From Acidovorax sp. A79 (GTDB taxonomy: Bacteria > Pseudomonadota > Gammaproteobacteria > Burkholderiales > Burkholderiaceae_C), in NCBI RefSeq assembly GCF_041154505.1, contig NZ_AP028672.1, forward strand, positions 1,439,001 to 1,503,000: a stretch of 64,000 bases of DNA. The letters run 5' to 3'. Position numbers and translations under genes: made by a program. This document shows positions 24,370 to 34,127 of the stretch, piece after piece (position 1 is the first letter of the stretch; the number at the start of each line of letters is the position of its first letter). A model generated the notes under the pieces. That model made no database searches. It was not told the DNA's origin and worked only from the letters and a program-made list of their open reading frames with translations.

Positions 24370-26595
24370 TCAGGTGCCCACGTTGCCGCCGTCGTTCTTC
24401 GTGATCACGATGGTGGCCGAGCGAGGGCGCTTGCCCGCGCCGTAGCCGGCGTTGGCGGGCCACTGGCTCTGGAACTTGGCGGGGTCGCCCAGGTTGGCCA
24501 TGCCGGTGGACTCGCCCGGGTGCTGGATGTTCACGAAGATCGTCTTGCCGTCGGGCGTTTCGGCCAGGCCCGTGATCTCGCAGCCCTTGGGGCCGACCAG
24601 GAAACGCTTGAGCGTGTCGGCCGTGGCGGCCTTGCCCACGGGCGAGACGATGTCGAACTTGCTGCCATCCGCCTTGGTGTAGGTCAGCGTCTTCTTGCCG
24701 CCGTCGCCCACCTGGCCGGGCACCGCCGCCAGCATCATGCAGTTGCTCGCATCGGTGTAGGCGCCGTCATCGGTCTGGATCCAGCAGATGCCCGTGGCCT
24801 TGCTGAAGGCCAGGCCGTCGGGGCTGGAGAAGTCCTGGTCGTCCGTCAGGGCCGAGATGTTGATCAGCGTCTTGTCGGCACTGGCTTCCGCGCCGAACAG
24901 GTACACGTCCCAGGTGAAGGCCGACACGGACGCACCTTCCTTCAGGCGCACCATGTGGCCGTTGGGGTTGCCTTCCTGCTTGGTCGTGCCCTTCATGTCG
25001 GTGTAGGCGCGGGGGTTGGCCGCGTCGGGCAGGTACTGGCCGCTGCCAGGGTTGGCGCTGCGGGCGCTGTTGTTGGTCAGTGTGAAGTACACCTCGCCGT
25101 TGGCGGGGTTCACGGCGTTCCACTCGGGGCGGTCCATCTTCGTGGCACCCACGGCGTCGGCGGCCAGGCGGGTGTTGATGACGATGTCGGCCGCGTCGGC
25201 GAACTTGTAGGTGGCATAGCCGCTGATGGCGGTGTTGGTGAGCGACAGCTCCACCCAGCCGCCGGTGCCGTCGGCGTTGAACTTGGCGGCGTACAGCTTG
25301 CCGCTGTCCAGGTACTTGTCGCCGATGGCCAGGCGGTCGCTGGCGTTGGCGTCGGCCGGGTTCCACGTGGCGGTGGACACGAACTTGTAGATGTACTCGC
25401 CGCGCGAGTCGTCGCCCATGTAGATGGACAGCGGCTGGCCGGCCACCACCTTGCCGAAGGCCGCGCTCTCGTGCGCGAAGCGGCCCAGGCCGGTGCGCTT
25501 CTTGGCCATGCGGGTCTTGTCGTAGGCGTCGATCTCGACGATGTAGCCCATGCCGTTCATCTCGTTGCGGTAGTCGTCCGTGCCGTCCACCGACGTGCCG
25601 GTCTTGCTGTTGTTCCAGCGCTGGTACTTGTCGTCGGTGCCGCCGCTTTCCCAGCCGTGGCGCGATGCGGCGCCCTGGTTGCGGCCATAGCGCTTGAGGG
25701 CCGTCACGCTCTTGTCGTTGCCGCGCGCGGCATCGTCGGCGGCGCCACGCGTGAAGTAGCCGAACCAGTTTTCCTCACCGGTCAGGAAGGTGCCCCAGGG
25801 CGTCTTGCCCGTGCCGCAATTGTTCAGCGTGCCGCGCGTGGTGGTGCCGGTGGGCGAGAACTTGGTGAACAGCTGCGCGCTGCCGCGGGCCGGGCCCGAG
25901 ATCTCGATGGGGCTGAGCGACGTGAGGCGGAAGTTCAACGCGGAGTTCTGCGCGTAGGCCCACTTGCCGCCGGACTTGGCCACTTCGATCACGGCGATGC
26001 CGTGGATGGCCGTTTCCTTGTCGATTTCCGCCGCGGGGCGGGGCAAGGTGGTGGTGCCGCCATTGGCGTGCAGGAAGTACGAGGACAGCTTCTCGTCGGT
26101 GGTGGCTTCGTGGTTGATGGCCAGCAGGCCGCGCTCGGTGGCGTTGTCGCTGCGCTTGCCGTCGGCGCCCAGGCCGAACCATTCCATGCCGTCATGGTGG
26201 TCGCCGGCGCGCTTGTCGAAGTCGCCGTCGGTGCCGTCGTTCTTGTACGCGGACACGCCCGCCGCAATGGGGTCGCCCAGCGCGAAGATCACGCTGGCGG
26301 TGTAGCCCGCGGGCACGGCCACCACGTCGGCCAGGCTCTTGGACACGGCGCCGAAGCCCAGCAGCTTGGGGCCGGCGGGGGGAGGCGTCACCACGGGGTC
26401 GTCGCTGCCGCCACAGGCACTCACGCCGAACCCGGCCAGCACGGTGGTGCCGACGGAGCCCACGCCGCCGCGCAGCAGGCCACGGCGCGACAGGCGGGCG
26501 CCCAGCACCGCGTCGAACGTGGGGTTGGCGGAGGTGTTGGCGTTTTCGTTGTTGAAGTCGATGGCCTGCTCGGGCGTATCCACGCGGTGGGTCAT
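24370..26595 (-). CDS. phoX: PhoX-family alkaline phosphatase (Tat-exported)
   Basis: A 741-residue PhoX-type phosphatase, a calcium- and iron-dependent enzyme that releases phosphate from organic esters in the periplasm. The N-terminus has an unusually long leader before a twin-arginine motif (SRRGLLRG at about residue 36), typical of PhoX. Family blocks include GLLAINHEATTD, TPWGTFLTGEENWFGYF, GRFAHESAAFG, YMGDDSRGEYIYKFVS, FSSPDGLAF and FVNIQHPGEST. A lipobox-like VSAC follows the hydrophobic core, so the mature protein may be lipidated. It is monocistronic, with its own terminator, and divergent from the imelysin operon. Expression under phosphate limitation is known for the family; no Pho box was identified. 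Confidence 0.92.
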   Translation of the reverse strand: MTHRVDTPEQAIDFNNENANTSANPTFDAVLGARLSRRGLLRGGVGSVGTTVLAGFGVSACGGSDDPVVTPPPAGPKLLGFGAVSKSLADVVAVPAGYTASVIFALGDPIAAGVSAYKNDGTDGDFDKRAGDHHDGMEWFGLGADGKRSDNATERGLLAINHEATTDEKLSSYFLHANGGTTTLPRPAAEIDKETAIHGIAVIEVAKSGGKWAYAQNSALNFRLTSLSPIEISGPARGSAQLFTKFSPTGTTTRGTLNNCGTGKTPWGTFLTGEENWFGYFTRGAADDAARGNDKSVTALKRYGRNQGAASRHGWESGGTDDKYQRWNNSKTGTSVDGTDDYRNEMNGMGYIVEIDAYDKTRMAKKRTGLGRFAHESAAFGKVVAGQPLSIYMGDDSRGEYIYKFVSTATWNPADANASDRLAIGDKYLDSGKLYAAKFNADGTGGWVELSLTNTAISGYATYKFADAADIVINTRLAADAVGATKMDRPEWNAVNPANGEVYFTLTNNSARSANPGSGQYLPDAANPRAYTDMKGTTKQEGNPNGHMVRLKEGASVSAFTWDVYLFGAEASADKTLINISALTDDQDFSSPDGLAFSKATGICWIQTDDGAYTDASNCMMLAAVPGQVGDGGKKTLTYTKADGSKFDIVSPVGKAATADTLKRFLVGPKGCEITGLAETPDGKTIFVNIQHPGESTGMANLGDPAKFQSQWPANAGYGAGKRPRSATIVITKNDGGNVGT

Positions 26596-26907
26596 GGGGG
26601 TTCCTCGGGTTGTTGGTTACAAAACCCCTGGAGCGTAGAAACCGCGGGTGACATCCCCGTGAAGGTTTTGCGTCGGTTTGATGACAGGCGTTCCCGGCCA
26701 GGACCCAGGGAATTCGGCAAATACGAATCACTACCATTTGTATAATCCCTTCTCACCCCCGCCCACCCAGCCAGTCGTCTGTGCCCACGCTCGCGCGCAG
26801 GCCCCTTCCAGCCAGTGCGGCCCCGCCATCCACACCCATCCTTCGCGGTGCCACCACCGGCCCATGGCCCCGTGCGGCAGCCCGCGTGATTCCCTGGAGA
26901 CCACTGC
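26596..26907. promoter_or_regulatory. Divergent control region, phoX and imelysin operon
   Basis: A 312-base region between divergent genes. The central part (26640-26755) is AT-richer than anything nearby and holds the Fur-like dyad and -10 element listed separately. The rest, nearer the imelysin gene, is GC-rich leader ending in a GGAG SD before the ATG at 26908. Confidence 0.5.
26719..26747 (+). promoter_or_regulatory. Candidate Fur box overlapping a -10 element
   Basis: An AT-rich dyad, ATACGAAT-N7-ATTTGTAT (7 of 8 positions symmetric), overlaps a perfect TATAAT at 26742-26747. No good -35 is visible. The pattern resembles Fur-type operators, and the downstream operon belongs to families that are Fur-regulated in pseudomonads. 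Iron-repressed transcription is therefore likely but inferred. Confidence 0.5.
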
Positions 26908-28128
<1,221 letters not shown>

Positions 28129-28130
28129 GC

Positions 28131-29621
28131 ATGAAGCCTGCGCAAGCCATTGCCCGCCGGCGCACCGTGCGCCTGGCGGCAGCCAGCACCGCCATCGTCG
28201 CACTCGCAAGCTTCGGCGGCTTGGGCCTGCAGTCGTTGACGGCGGCGCCCCAGCCCGACCCGCTGGGCGAAAAAACCGGCGGCGAGACCACGGTGTTCGC
28301 CACCGGGCGCAACGCCTTCTCGTTCCCGGCCGCCAACCTGACCGATGAGGAGCGCACGCGCTTCGTCATCGGCAACTCGTTCTTCCGCCGCAACTGGGTG
28401 GAGGCGCCCGCCTCCACCAAGGCGCGCGACGGCCTCGGCCCGCACTTCATCGCGCGCTCGTGCGGCGGCTGCCACGTGCAGGACGGCCGGGGCGAGCCGC
28501 CAGCGATCTTCAACCGCCTGGGCGAAACGAAGGACCCCACGGTGGCCCTGCTGATCCGCCTGTCCATACCCGGCACCGACGTGCACGGCGGGCCGGTGCA
28601 CGACCCGGTGTACGGCGACCAGTTCAACAACGCGGCCATCCAGGGCGTCAAGCCCGAAGGCCGCGTGACCCTGCGCTACGACACCATCAAGGGCCGATTC
28701 GCCGACGGCACGCCCTACACGCTGCAAAAGCCCATCTACGGCTTTGCCGACCTGGGCTACGGCCCCCTGCACAAGGACGTGATGACGAGCCCGCGCATCG
28801 CGCCACAGATCATCGGCGTGGGCCTGCTCGAAGCCATCGCCGAGGCCGACATCCTGGCCAACGCCGCCGATCAGGCCGCCGCCCCCGGCCCCATCAAGGG
28901 CGTGCCCAACAAGGTGTGGGACGGGCCCGCCGGCCGCATGATGGTCGGGCGCTTCGGCTGGAAGGCCAACGTGGCCACCATCGCGCACCAGACGGGCGGC
29001 GCCTTCCTGGGCGACATGGGCATCACCTCGCGCCACTTCGCGCAAGAGGCCTGCACGCCCACGCAGAAGGACTGCCTGGCCGCCCCGAGCGGCAAGAGCG
29101 GTGGCGACCAAGGCCAGCCCGGCGTGGAGATCGACGACAAGACCCTGGCCGACGTGATCTTCTACCAGGCCACGCTGGCCCCGCCCGCGCGTCGCAACAT
29201 CAACGACGCGCAGGTGCTGCGCGGCCAGGCGCTGTTTGCGCAGGCCCAGTGCGCCACCTGCCACCGCCCGAGCTACGTCACCAAGGAAGGCCCCTTCCCG
29301 CAGCTGACCAGCAAGGCCCTGAACGGCCAGCGCATAGCGCCCTACACCGACCTGCTGCTGCACGACATGGGCGAGCGCCTGGCCGACGGCCGGCCCGACT
29401 TTGGCGCCAACGGCCGGCAGTGGAAGACCCCGCCGCTGTGGGGCACGGGCCTGATCAAGGACGTGAACGGCCACACCCGCCTGCTGCACGACGGCCGTGC
29501 GCGCGGCGTGCTCGAAGCCGTGCTGTGGCACGGCGGCGAGGCCGAGGAGGCCAAGAACCAGGTGCTCAGGATGAAGAAAGCCGACCGTGACGCGCTCGTG
29601 AAGTTCGTGGAGTCGTTATGA
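28131..29621 (+). CDS. Di-heme oxidoreductase (DUF1111/DHOR family)
   Basis: A 496-residue exported c-type cytochrome of the DHOR family, distantly related to MauG/di-heme peroxidases. The ATG at 28131 lies two bases after the preceding TGA. There is an N-terminal signal (IARRRTVRLAAASTAIVALASFGG). Two heme motifs are present, CGGCH at residue 111 and CATCH at 374, together with family blocks TVFATGRNAF, FFRRNWV, LGPHFIARSCG, HDMGERLADGRPD and KTPPLWGTG. It presumably handles electrons during periplasmic iron acquisition with the flanking imelysins (inference). It is followed by an 80-base spacer that looks like a dispersed repeat. Confidence 0.92.
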   Translation: MKPAQAIARRRTVRLAAASTAIVALASFGGLGLQSLTAAPQPDPLGEKTGGETTVFATGRNAFSFPAANLTDEERTRFVIGNSFFRRNWVEAPASTKARDGLGPHFIARSCGGCHVQDGRGEPPAIFNRLGETKDPTVALLIRLSIPGTDVHGGPVHDPVYGDQFNNAAIQGVKPEGRVTLRYDTIKGRFADGTPYTLQKPIYGFADLGYGPLHKDVMTSPRIAPQIIGVGLLEAIAEADILANAADQAAAPGPIKGVPNKVWDGPAGRMMVGRFGWKANVATIAHQTGGAFLGDMGITSRHFAQEACTPTQKDCLAAPSGKSGGDQGQPGVEIDDKTLADVIFYQATLAPPARRNINDAQVLRGQALFAQAQCATCHRPSYVTKEGPFPQLTSKALNGQRIAPYTDLLLHDMGERLADGRPDFGANGRQWKTPPLWGTGLIKDVNGHTRLLHDGRARGVLEAVLWHGGEAEEAKNQVLRMKKADRDALVKFVESL

Positions 29622-29700
29622 GAATTTACCCCCACGCTCCCCACTCCGTGTGGTCGCTGCCCCCCGAGGGTGCCGCGTTTTCATCTTGGGGCGGCCCGGC
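29622..29700 (+). repeat. Probable second dispersed repeat inside the iron operon
   Basis: This 80-base spacer between two operon genes (from CCCCCACGCTCC to TTGGGGCGGCCCGG) contains strong dyads: CACnCnnnGTG near 29634 and GCCCCCCGAGGG near 29660. From memory it resembles an intergenic repeat common in Acidovorax-type genomes. No second copy occurs in this window, so the assignment rests on recollection. It is open in frame with the following gene from 29618. Confidence 0.4.
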
Positions 29701-29701
29701 A

Positions 29702-30820
29702 ATGAAAACATCCCTCCTTGCAGCCGCCCTGCTGCTGGCCACCCTGCCCCCTCTCACAGCGCAGGCACAGTCTGCGGCGCCCACTGCCCCCCCCATCCCA
29801 GCCTGGCAGCGCAACGCCGTGCCGTTCTACGACACGGTGCACGCCCTGCAAGGCATCTACGGCCACTGGGCCCTGCCACGCGCACAGGACTTCGACCGCG
29901 ATGCCCGCGCCCTGGTGCCCGCCGTGGCGGCGCTGTGCCAGGCGCCGGCGGCAGACGGCAAGGCCGCGCTCGACTCCGCACGCGCCGCCTGGCAGGCCAC
30001 GGCCCGCGCGTGGGAGCAACTCGCCGCCGTGTCCGTGGGCCCCGTCATCGCACGCCGCAGCCAGCGCGCCATCGACTTCACGCCCACGCGCCCCGCGCTG
30101 ATCGACAAAGCCATCGCTGCCCAGCCCCAGGGCGCCAAGGCCTTCGAGCGCATCGGCACCCCCGCCAAGGGCCTGCCCGCGCTGGAATGGCTGCTGTGGA
30201 CGCGCCCGGCCCAGCCCGGCAGCCCCGCCTGCGGCTACGCGCACGAAGTGGCCCAGGATGTGGCGCGGGAATCCGCCGCGCTCGCCAAGGCCTATGCCGA
30301 TGCGGCGGCCACCGACTGGGGCGCCGAGGACGAGCAGGAGCAGTCCACCCAGGCCATCAGCGAATTCGTGAACCAGTGGGTGGGCGGCATCGAGCGCCTG
30401 CGCTGGGCGCAGATGGACAAGCCGCTGCGCGCCGCTGGATCGGGATCCGGCGCCCGCACGCCCGACTACCCCCGCACCGCCAGCGGCACCACGCTGGCGG
30501 CCTGGGCGGCCACCTGGGGCGGCCTGCGCAGCGTGACCACCCTGCCCGCCAGCGCCGAGATACCGGCGGCTGGCGAGGCCCTGGTGCCTCTGGAGATGTA
30601 CCTGCGCGGCAAGGGCCTGAACCCGCTGGCCGACAAGCTGCGCCAGGCCACCGACAAGGTCGACGCGTCGATGGCCCAGGTGCAGAAGTCCGGCCTGCAG
30701 AACAAGGCGGCCATCCAGCAGACCGCCAGGGACCTGGCGGCGCTGAAGTTCCTGGCCGAGTCCGAAGTGGCGCCCGCGCTGCAGGTGAGCATTGGATTCT
30801 CGGATGCAGACGGTGACTGA
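29702..30820 (+). CDS. Imelysin-like exported protein (second copy, variant metal motif)
   Basis: A 372-residue imelysin-family protein. I start at the ATG at 29702 because it opens a clean signal peptide (MKTSLLAAALLLATLPPLTAQAQS). An in-frame ATG at 29618 overlaps the previous stop (ATGA) but would prepend residues encoded by the repeat-like spacer. Helical family blocks are present (PFYDTVHALQGIYGHWALPRA, AWQATARAWEQL, RTPDYPRTASGTTLAAW). The GxHxxE motif is replaced by GLPALE (about residue 157), so this copy lacks the metal-ligand His and probably differs in role from the first imelysin. Its 3' end overlaps the next gene by 17 bases. Confidence 0.88.
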   Translation: MKTSLLAAALLLATLPPLTAQAQSAAPTAPPIPAWQRNAVPFYDTVHALQGIYGHWALPRAQDFDRDARALVPAVAALCQAPAADGKAALDSARAAWQATARAWEQLAAVSVGPVIARRSQRAIDFTPTRPALIDKAIAAQPQGAKAFERIGTPAKGLPALEWLLWTRPAQPGSPACGYAHEVAQDVARESAALAKAYADAAATDWGAEDEQEQSTQAISEFVNQWVGGIERLRWAQMDKPLRAAGSGSGARTPDYPRTASGTTLAAWAATWGGLRSVTTLPASAEIPAAGEALVPLEMYLRGKGLNPLADKLRQATDKVDASMAQVQKSGLQNKAAIQQTARDLAALKFLAESEVAPALQVSIGFSDADGD

Positions 30821-31991
30821 TCTTCTGCACCGCCGGCACGTGCTGGCCCTGCTGGGGGGCCTCGGTGCCTGCGTGCTTGCGCCAGGTGCCGTCTTCGCCA
30901 AACCCGGTGACCGCGTGCACCTGGCTGCCGCGTGGGAGCGCCAGGGCAGCTTCCACATCGGCGTGCTGTCCACGCAGGAGGGTGCCGGGCAGGCGCTGCA
31001 GGTCCACGCGTCGCTGGAAGTGCCCACGCGCGCCCACGGCCTGTGCGTGCTGCCTGACGGCTCCGTGCTGGCCACCGCCCGCCGGCCCGGCGACTGGCTG
31101 GTGCGCTGGCAGCCGGACAAAGACAGCGAGCCCCAGTGGCTCTGGCAAGACGGAGAGCGCTCCTTCAACGGCCACGTGCTCGCCAGCGCCGATGGCCAGC
31201 GGCTGTACACCACCGAGACCGACGCCGAGACCGGCGCGAGCTTGATCGTGGCGCGCGACGCCCACACGCTCGTGAAAACCGCCGAATGGCCTACCCACGG
31301 CATCGACGCGCATGAATTGCTCTGGGACACGCAGGGCGGCAAGAGCAAGGGCCAAGGCAGCGCCGCCCCCACGCTGATCGTCGCCAACGGCGGCGTGCCC
31401 ACCGCGCCAGAAACAGGCCGCGTCAAGCGCGACCTGGGCACCATGGACTCATCGCTCGTGCGGCTCGACGCCCGCACGGGCCGGCTGCTGGGCCAATGGC
31501 GCCTGCAGGACCCCCGCCTGAGCCTGCGCCACCTGGCATGGAGCCCCGATGGAACCACGCTGGGCATCGCGCTGCAGGCCGAGCACGACGACGCAGCCGC
31601 CAAGGACGCCGCCCCGGTGCTGGCCCTGTTCGACGGCACGGCGCTGCGCGTGGTGGCTGCACCCCAGGCCATCGCCCAGGGCATCCACGGCTACGGCGGC
31701 AGCATGGCCGCCACGCCCGCCGGCTGGGCCGTGAGCTGCCCCCGCGCCCACGGCATTGCCACGTTTTCATTGCAGGGCGAGTGGCAGGGCCTGGTGCCCC
31801 TGCCCGAGGCCTGCCCCCTGGCGGTGCAAGGCGGCGCGCTGTGGGCAGCCGGCCTGGGCGCCAGCCTGCAGAGCGCGCAGGCCGCCGCGCCCCTGCGCCA
31901 CCCGCATGGCCGGGGCTTGCAGGATGTGCGGCTGGACAACCACTGGGTGCTGGCGCAGAAAATTGGAATGAAAAGTGCCCCCAGCGCTTGA
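30804..31991 (+). CDS. DUF1513 exported beta-propeller protein
   Basis: A 395-residue DUF1513 protein, the usual last gene of imelysin/DHOR operons. The N-terminus (LLHRRHVLALLGGLGACVLAPGAVFA) looks like a twin-arginine signal. The mature part has WD40/propeller-like repeats (GLCVLPDGSVLATARRPGDWLVRWQ, FNGHVLASADGQRLYTTE, LRHLAWSPDGTTLG, GIHGYGGSMAAT). It probably acts in the periplasm in iron acquisition (context). The last residues (MKSAPSA) and the stop codon at 31989-31991 are encoded by a dispersed palindromic repeat, so the C-terminus has been set by repeat insertion. Confidence 0.88.
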   Translation: MQTVTDLLHRRHVLALLGGLGACVLAPGAVFAKPGDRVHLAAAWERQGSFHIGVLSTQEGAGQALQVHASLEVPTRAHGLCVLPDGSVLATARRPGDWLVRWQPDKDSEPQWLWQDGERSFNGHVLASADGQRLYTTETDAETGASLIVARDAHTLVKTAEWPTHGIDAHELLWDTQGGKSKGQGSAAPTLIVANGGVPTAPETGRVKRDLGTMDSSLVRLDARTGRLLGQWRLQDPRLSLRHLAWSPDGTTLGIALQAEHDDAAAKDAAPVLALFDGTALRVVAAPQAIAQGIHGYGGSMAATPAGWAVSCPRAHGIATFSLQGEWQGLVPLPEACPLAVQGGALWAAGLGASLQSAQAAAPLRHPHGRGLQDVRLDNHWVLAQKIGMKSAPSA

Positions 31992-32022
31992 TGGACAAGC
32001 GCAACCAGCTATATAAAACATA
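31965..32022 (-). repeat. Dispersed palindromic repeat, copy 4
   Basis: Inverted orientation relative to copies 1-3. Read on the minus strand it is ATAGCTGGTTGCGCTT, spacer, CAAGCGCTGGGGGC. It supplies the final codons and the TGA of the DUF1513 gene. It lies 20 bases from the end of the convergent AraC gene, so it may also act as a bidirectional transcription stop. Confidence 0.72.
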
Positions 32023-32042
32023 GCAACCAACCCGCAGGCCTG

Positions 32043-32954
32043 CTACTGCTGCTGGCGCGCGTAGCGGCCGGGCGCCAGCCCGACATGGCGGCTGAACGCC
32101 GTGCTGAACGTGCTGGCCGAGCTGTAGCCCACGCGTTCCGCGACCTCATGAAGCCCCACGCCGCCACCGCTGCGCAGCAGGTTCTTGGCCAGCGCCATGC
32201 GCCAGGCGAGCAGGTATTCCATGGGCGGCACCCCCACGGCGCGCAGGAAGCGCTCGAAAAAAGTGGACCGTGACAACGCCGCCTCCCGGGCCAGCGCGTC
32301 CACCGTCCATGACCGCTCCGGGGCGCTGTGCATCAGGCGCAGGCCCACCGCCACGCGGGCGTCCGCCAGCCCACGCAGCAGCCCGGGGGGCGCACCATCG
32401 CGGTTGCTCGATCGCAGGGCCTCGATCAGCAGCACCTCCACCAGGCGGTCCAGCACCAGTTCACGGCCCGGCAGCGCGGCCAGGCACTCTTGCCGCACCA
32501 GTTGCACCAGGGTCGGCAGCCGCTCCACGCCGCGCACGTGCAGCATGTCCGGCAGCAGCGACACCAGCAACGCGGCGTCGGGGGAGTCGAACTCGAAGTA
32601 GCCGCCCAGCATGCGCATGTCCGGCGGGCCGTCGGGCGTGCCATGGCGCAGCCCATGCTCGCCGTCTGGCGCGGGCATGCGGTGGGGGTCCATGAACACC
32701 GGCGCCGCCGGTTGCTCCATGCCCGACAAGGTGAACCCCGGTGTCGCGGGCAAAAGCACGAAGTCGCCCGCTTCCAGCGCCACGGGCTCTTGCCCCGCGA
32801 GGGCGAGCACGCACTGTCCCTCCAGCATGGTGCAAAAGCTCGGGCTGCCGAACTCGCCATAGCGCACGGCCCAGGGCCCCGCGCCGCTGATCAGCTTGGA
32901 GAAAACGGCGCGCGGCCGCAGCAGAGCGATGACCTGCGCGAGGGGATCGACCAC
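32043..32954 (-). CDS. AraC-family regulator with cupin domain
   Basis: A 303-residue AraC-type activator. The N-terminal half is a cupin_6-type sensor (YGEFGSPSFCTMLEGQCVLALAGQEPVALEAGDFVLLPA). The C-terminal third holds the two helix-turn-helix units (WTVDALAREAALSRSTFFERFLRAVGVPPMEYLLAWRM, then GLHEVAERVGYSSASTFSTAFSRHVGLAPGRY). The start is GTG at 32954, with a strong AGGAG seven bases upstream; no better ATG exists. It is divergent from the SDR gene across 107 bases containing an AT-rich patch (32968-33002), and this pairing is common for AraC regulators that control an adjacent oxidoreductase. Confidence 0.88.
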   Translation of the reverse strand: MVDPLAQVIALLRPRAVFSKLISGAGPWAVRYGEFGSPSFCTMLEGQCVLALAGQEPVALEAGDFVLLPATPGFTLSGMEQPAAPVFMDPHRMPAPDGEHGLRHGTPDGPPDMRMLGGYFEFDSPDAALLVSLLPDMLHVRGVERLPTLVQLVRQECLAALPGRELVLDRLVEVLLIEALRSSNRDGAPPGLLRGLADARVAVGLRLMHSAPERSWTVDALAREAALSRSTFFERFLRAVGVPPMEYLLAWRMALAKNLLRSGGGVGLHEVAERVGYSSASTFSTAFSRHVGLAPGRYARQQQ

Positions 32955-33061
32955 GGTCGGACTCCTGCAAAAGAAAATCAGACTTTAGATTGTAGTTAAT
33001 CCGACTCCGGCCCGATATCGTTGCACCACTTTCCATCGCAACCCATCCACGGAGTTTCACC

Positions 33062-33826
33062 ATGAAGACCATCCTGATCACCGGCTGCTCGTCCGGCTAC
33101 GGCCTTGCCACCGCCCGCCACTTCCACGCCCAGGGCTGGAACGTGATCGCCAGCATGCGCACCCCGCGCACCGACCTGCTGCCGCCATCGGACCGCCTGC
33201 GCATCCTGCCGCTGGACGTGACCCGGTCCGACAGCATCGCCCAGGCGCTGCAGACCGCAGGCCCCATCGACGTGCTGGTGAACAACGCGGGCCTGGGCCT
33301 GTTCGGCGCCTTCGAGGCCACGCCCATGGCCACGGTGCGCGACATCTTCGACACCAACACCTTCGGCACCATGGCGGTGACCCAGGCCGTGCTGCCGCAG
33401 ATGCGCGACCGGCGCGCGGGCCTGGTGGTCAACGTCACGTCCAGCGCCACCCTGGCACCCATGCCGCTCGTGGCCGCCTACACCGCCAGCAAGACCGCCA
33501 TCGAGGGGTTCACCGCCTCGCTGGCCTTCGAGCTGGAGGCCTTTGGCGTCCGCGTGAAACTCGTGGAGCCCGGCTATGCGCCCACCACGCAGTTCACCGC
33601 CAATGGCGCCGAGCGCATGCAGGGGCTGATCCCGCCCGCCTATGCGCCCTGCGCCCAGTCCGTCTTCGCCGCCCTGGGCCAGCCCGCGGCCGTGACGACC
33701 GAGCAGGATGTGGCCGAGGCCGTGTGGGCGGCGGTGAACGATGCGTCAGCGCGGCTGCGCTATGCGGCGGGCGCGGATGCGGTGGCGCTGGCGGGCGCCC
33801 ACGGCGCAGGCACCTTGGCGCATTGA
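33062..33826 (+). CDS. SDR-family oxidoreductase
   Basis: A 254-residue short-chain dehydrogenase/reductase. The Rossmann TGCSSGYG motif (residues 7-14), NNAG (about 80), the catalytic Ser in NVTSSATL, and YTASK (Tyr-x-x-x-Lys, about 140) are all intact. The TGCSSGYGLATARHF start suggests NADP(H) use, but the substrate is unknown. It is divergent from the AraC gene, which probably regulates it. Confidence 0.88.
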   Translation: MKTILITGCSSGYGLATARHFHAQGWNVIASMRTPRTDLLPPSDRLRILPLDVTRSDSIAQALQTAGPIDVLVNNAGLGLFGAFEATPMATVRDIFDTNTFGTMAVTQAVLPQMRDRRAGLVVNVTSSATLAPMPLVAAYTASKTAIEGFTASLAFELEAFGVRVKLVEPGYAPTTQFTANGAERMQGLIPPAYAPCAQSVFAALGQPAAVTTEQDVAEAVWAAVNDASARLRYAAGADAVALAGAHGAGTLAH

Positions 33827-33872
33827 TGCGCTCTGTGGACTCGCAAGCGCGAACCCTCCGGGACGCGCAAGG

Positions 33873-34124
33873 TCACCGCCCGGTGAACATGAAATACGCC
33901 AGCACGCACACCGCCAGCGCCACGATAAGCCTGGCAATCCAGGGGGTGACCAGCCACGCGCCCAGGGCCAAGGCCACACGGCCCCACACATGCGGCGACT
34001 GCAGCGCGTTTTGGGGTTCCGCGGGCGAAGCGCCCTGGGCCTGCAGGGGGTAGCCGCAGGACGGGCAGGCGGGCGCCTTCGACGAGACTTCACGCCCGCA
34101 TTCCGGGCAACGCACAAGGGCCAT
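33873..34124 (-). CDS. Zinc-ribbon small membrane protein
   Basis: An 83-residue protein with an N-terminal zinc ribbon of two CxxC pairs (CPECG at residues 6-10, CPSCG at 20-24) and a hydrophobic segment near the C-terminus (VALALGAWLVTPWIARLIVALAVCVLAYFMF). It is the last gene of the minus-strand fibre locus, starting three bases after the OmpA-family stop, so it is probably co-transcribed. A short membrane-tethered zinc ribbon gives no function by itself; its link to the fibre system is positional. Confidence 0.75.
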   Translation of the reverse strand: MALVRCPECGREVSSKAPACPSCGYPLQAQGASPAEPQNALQSPHVWGRVALALGAWLVTPWIARLIVALAVCVLAYFMFTGR

Positions 34125-34127
34125 GGT

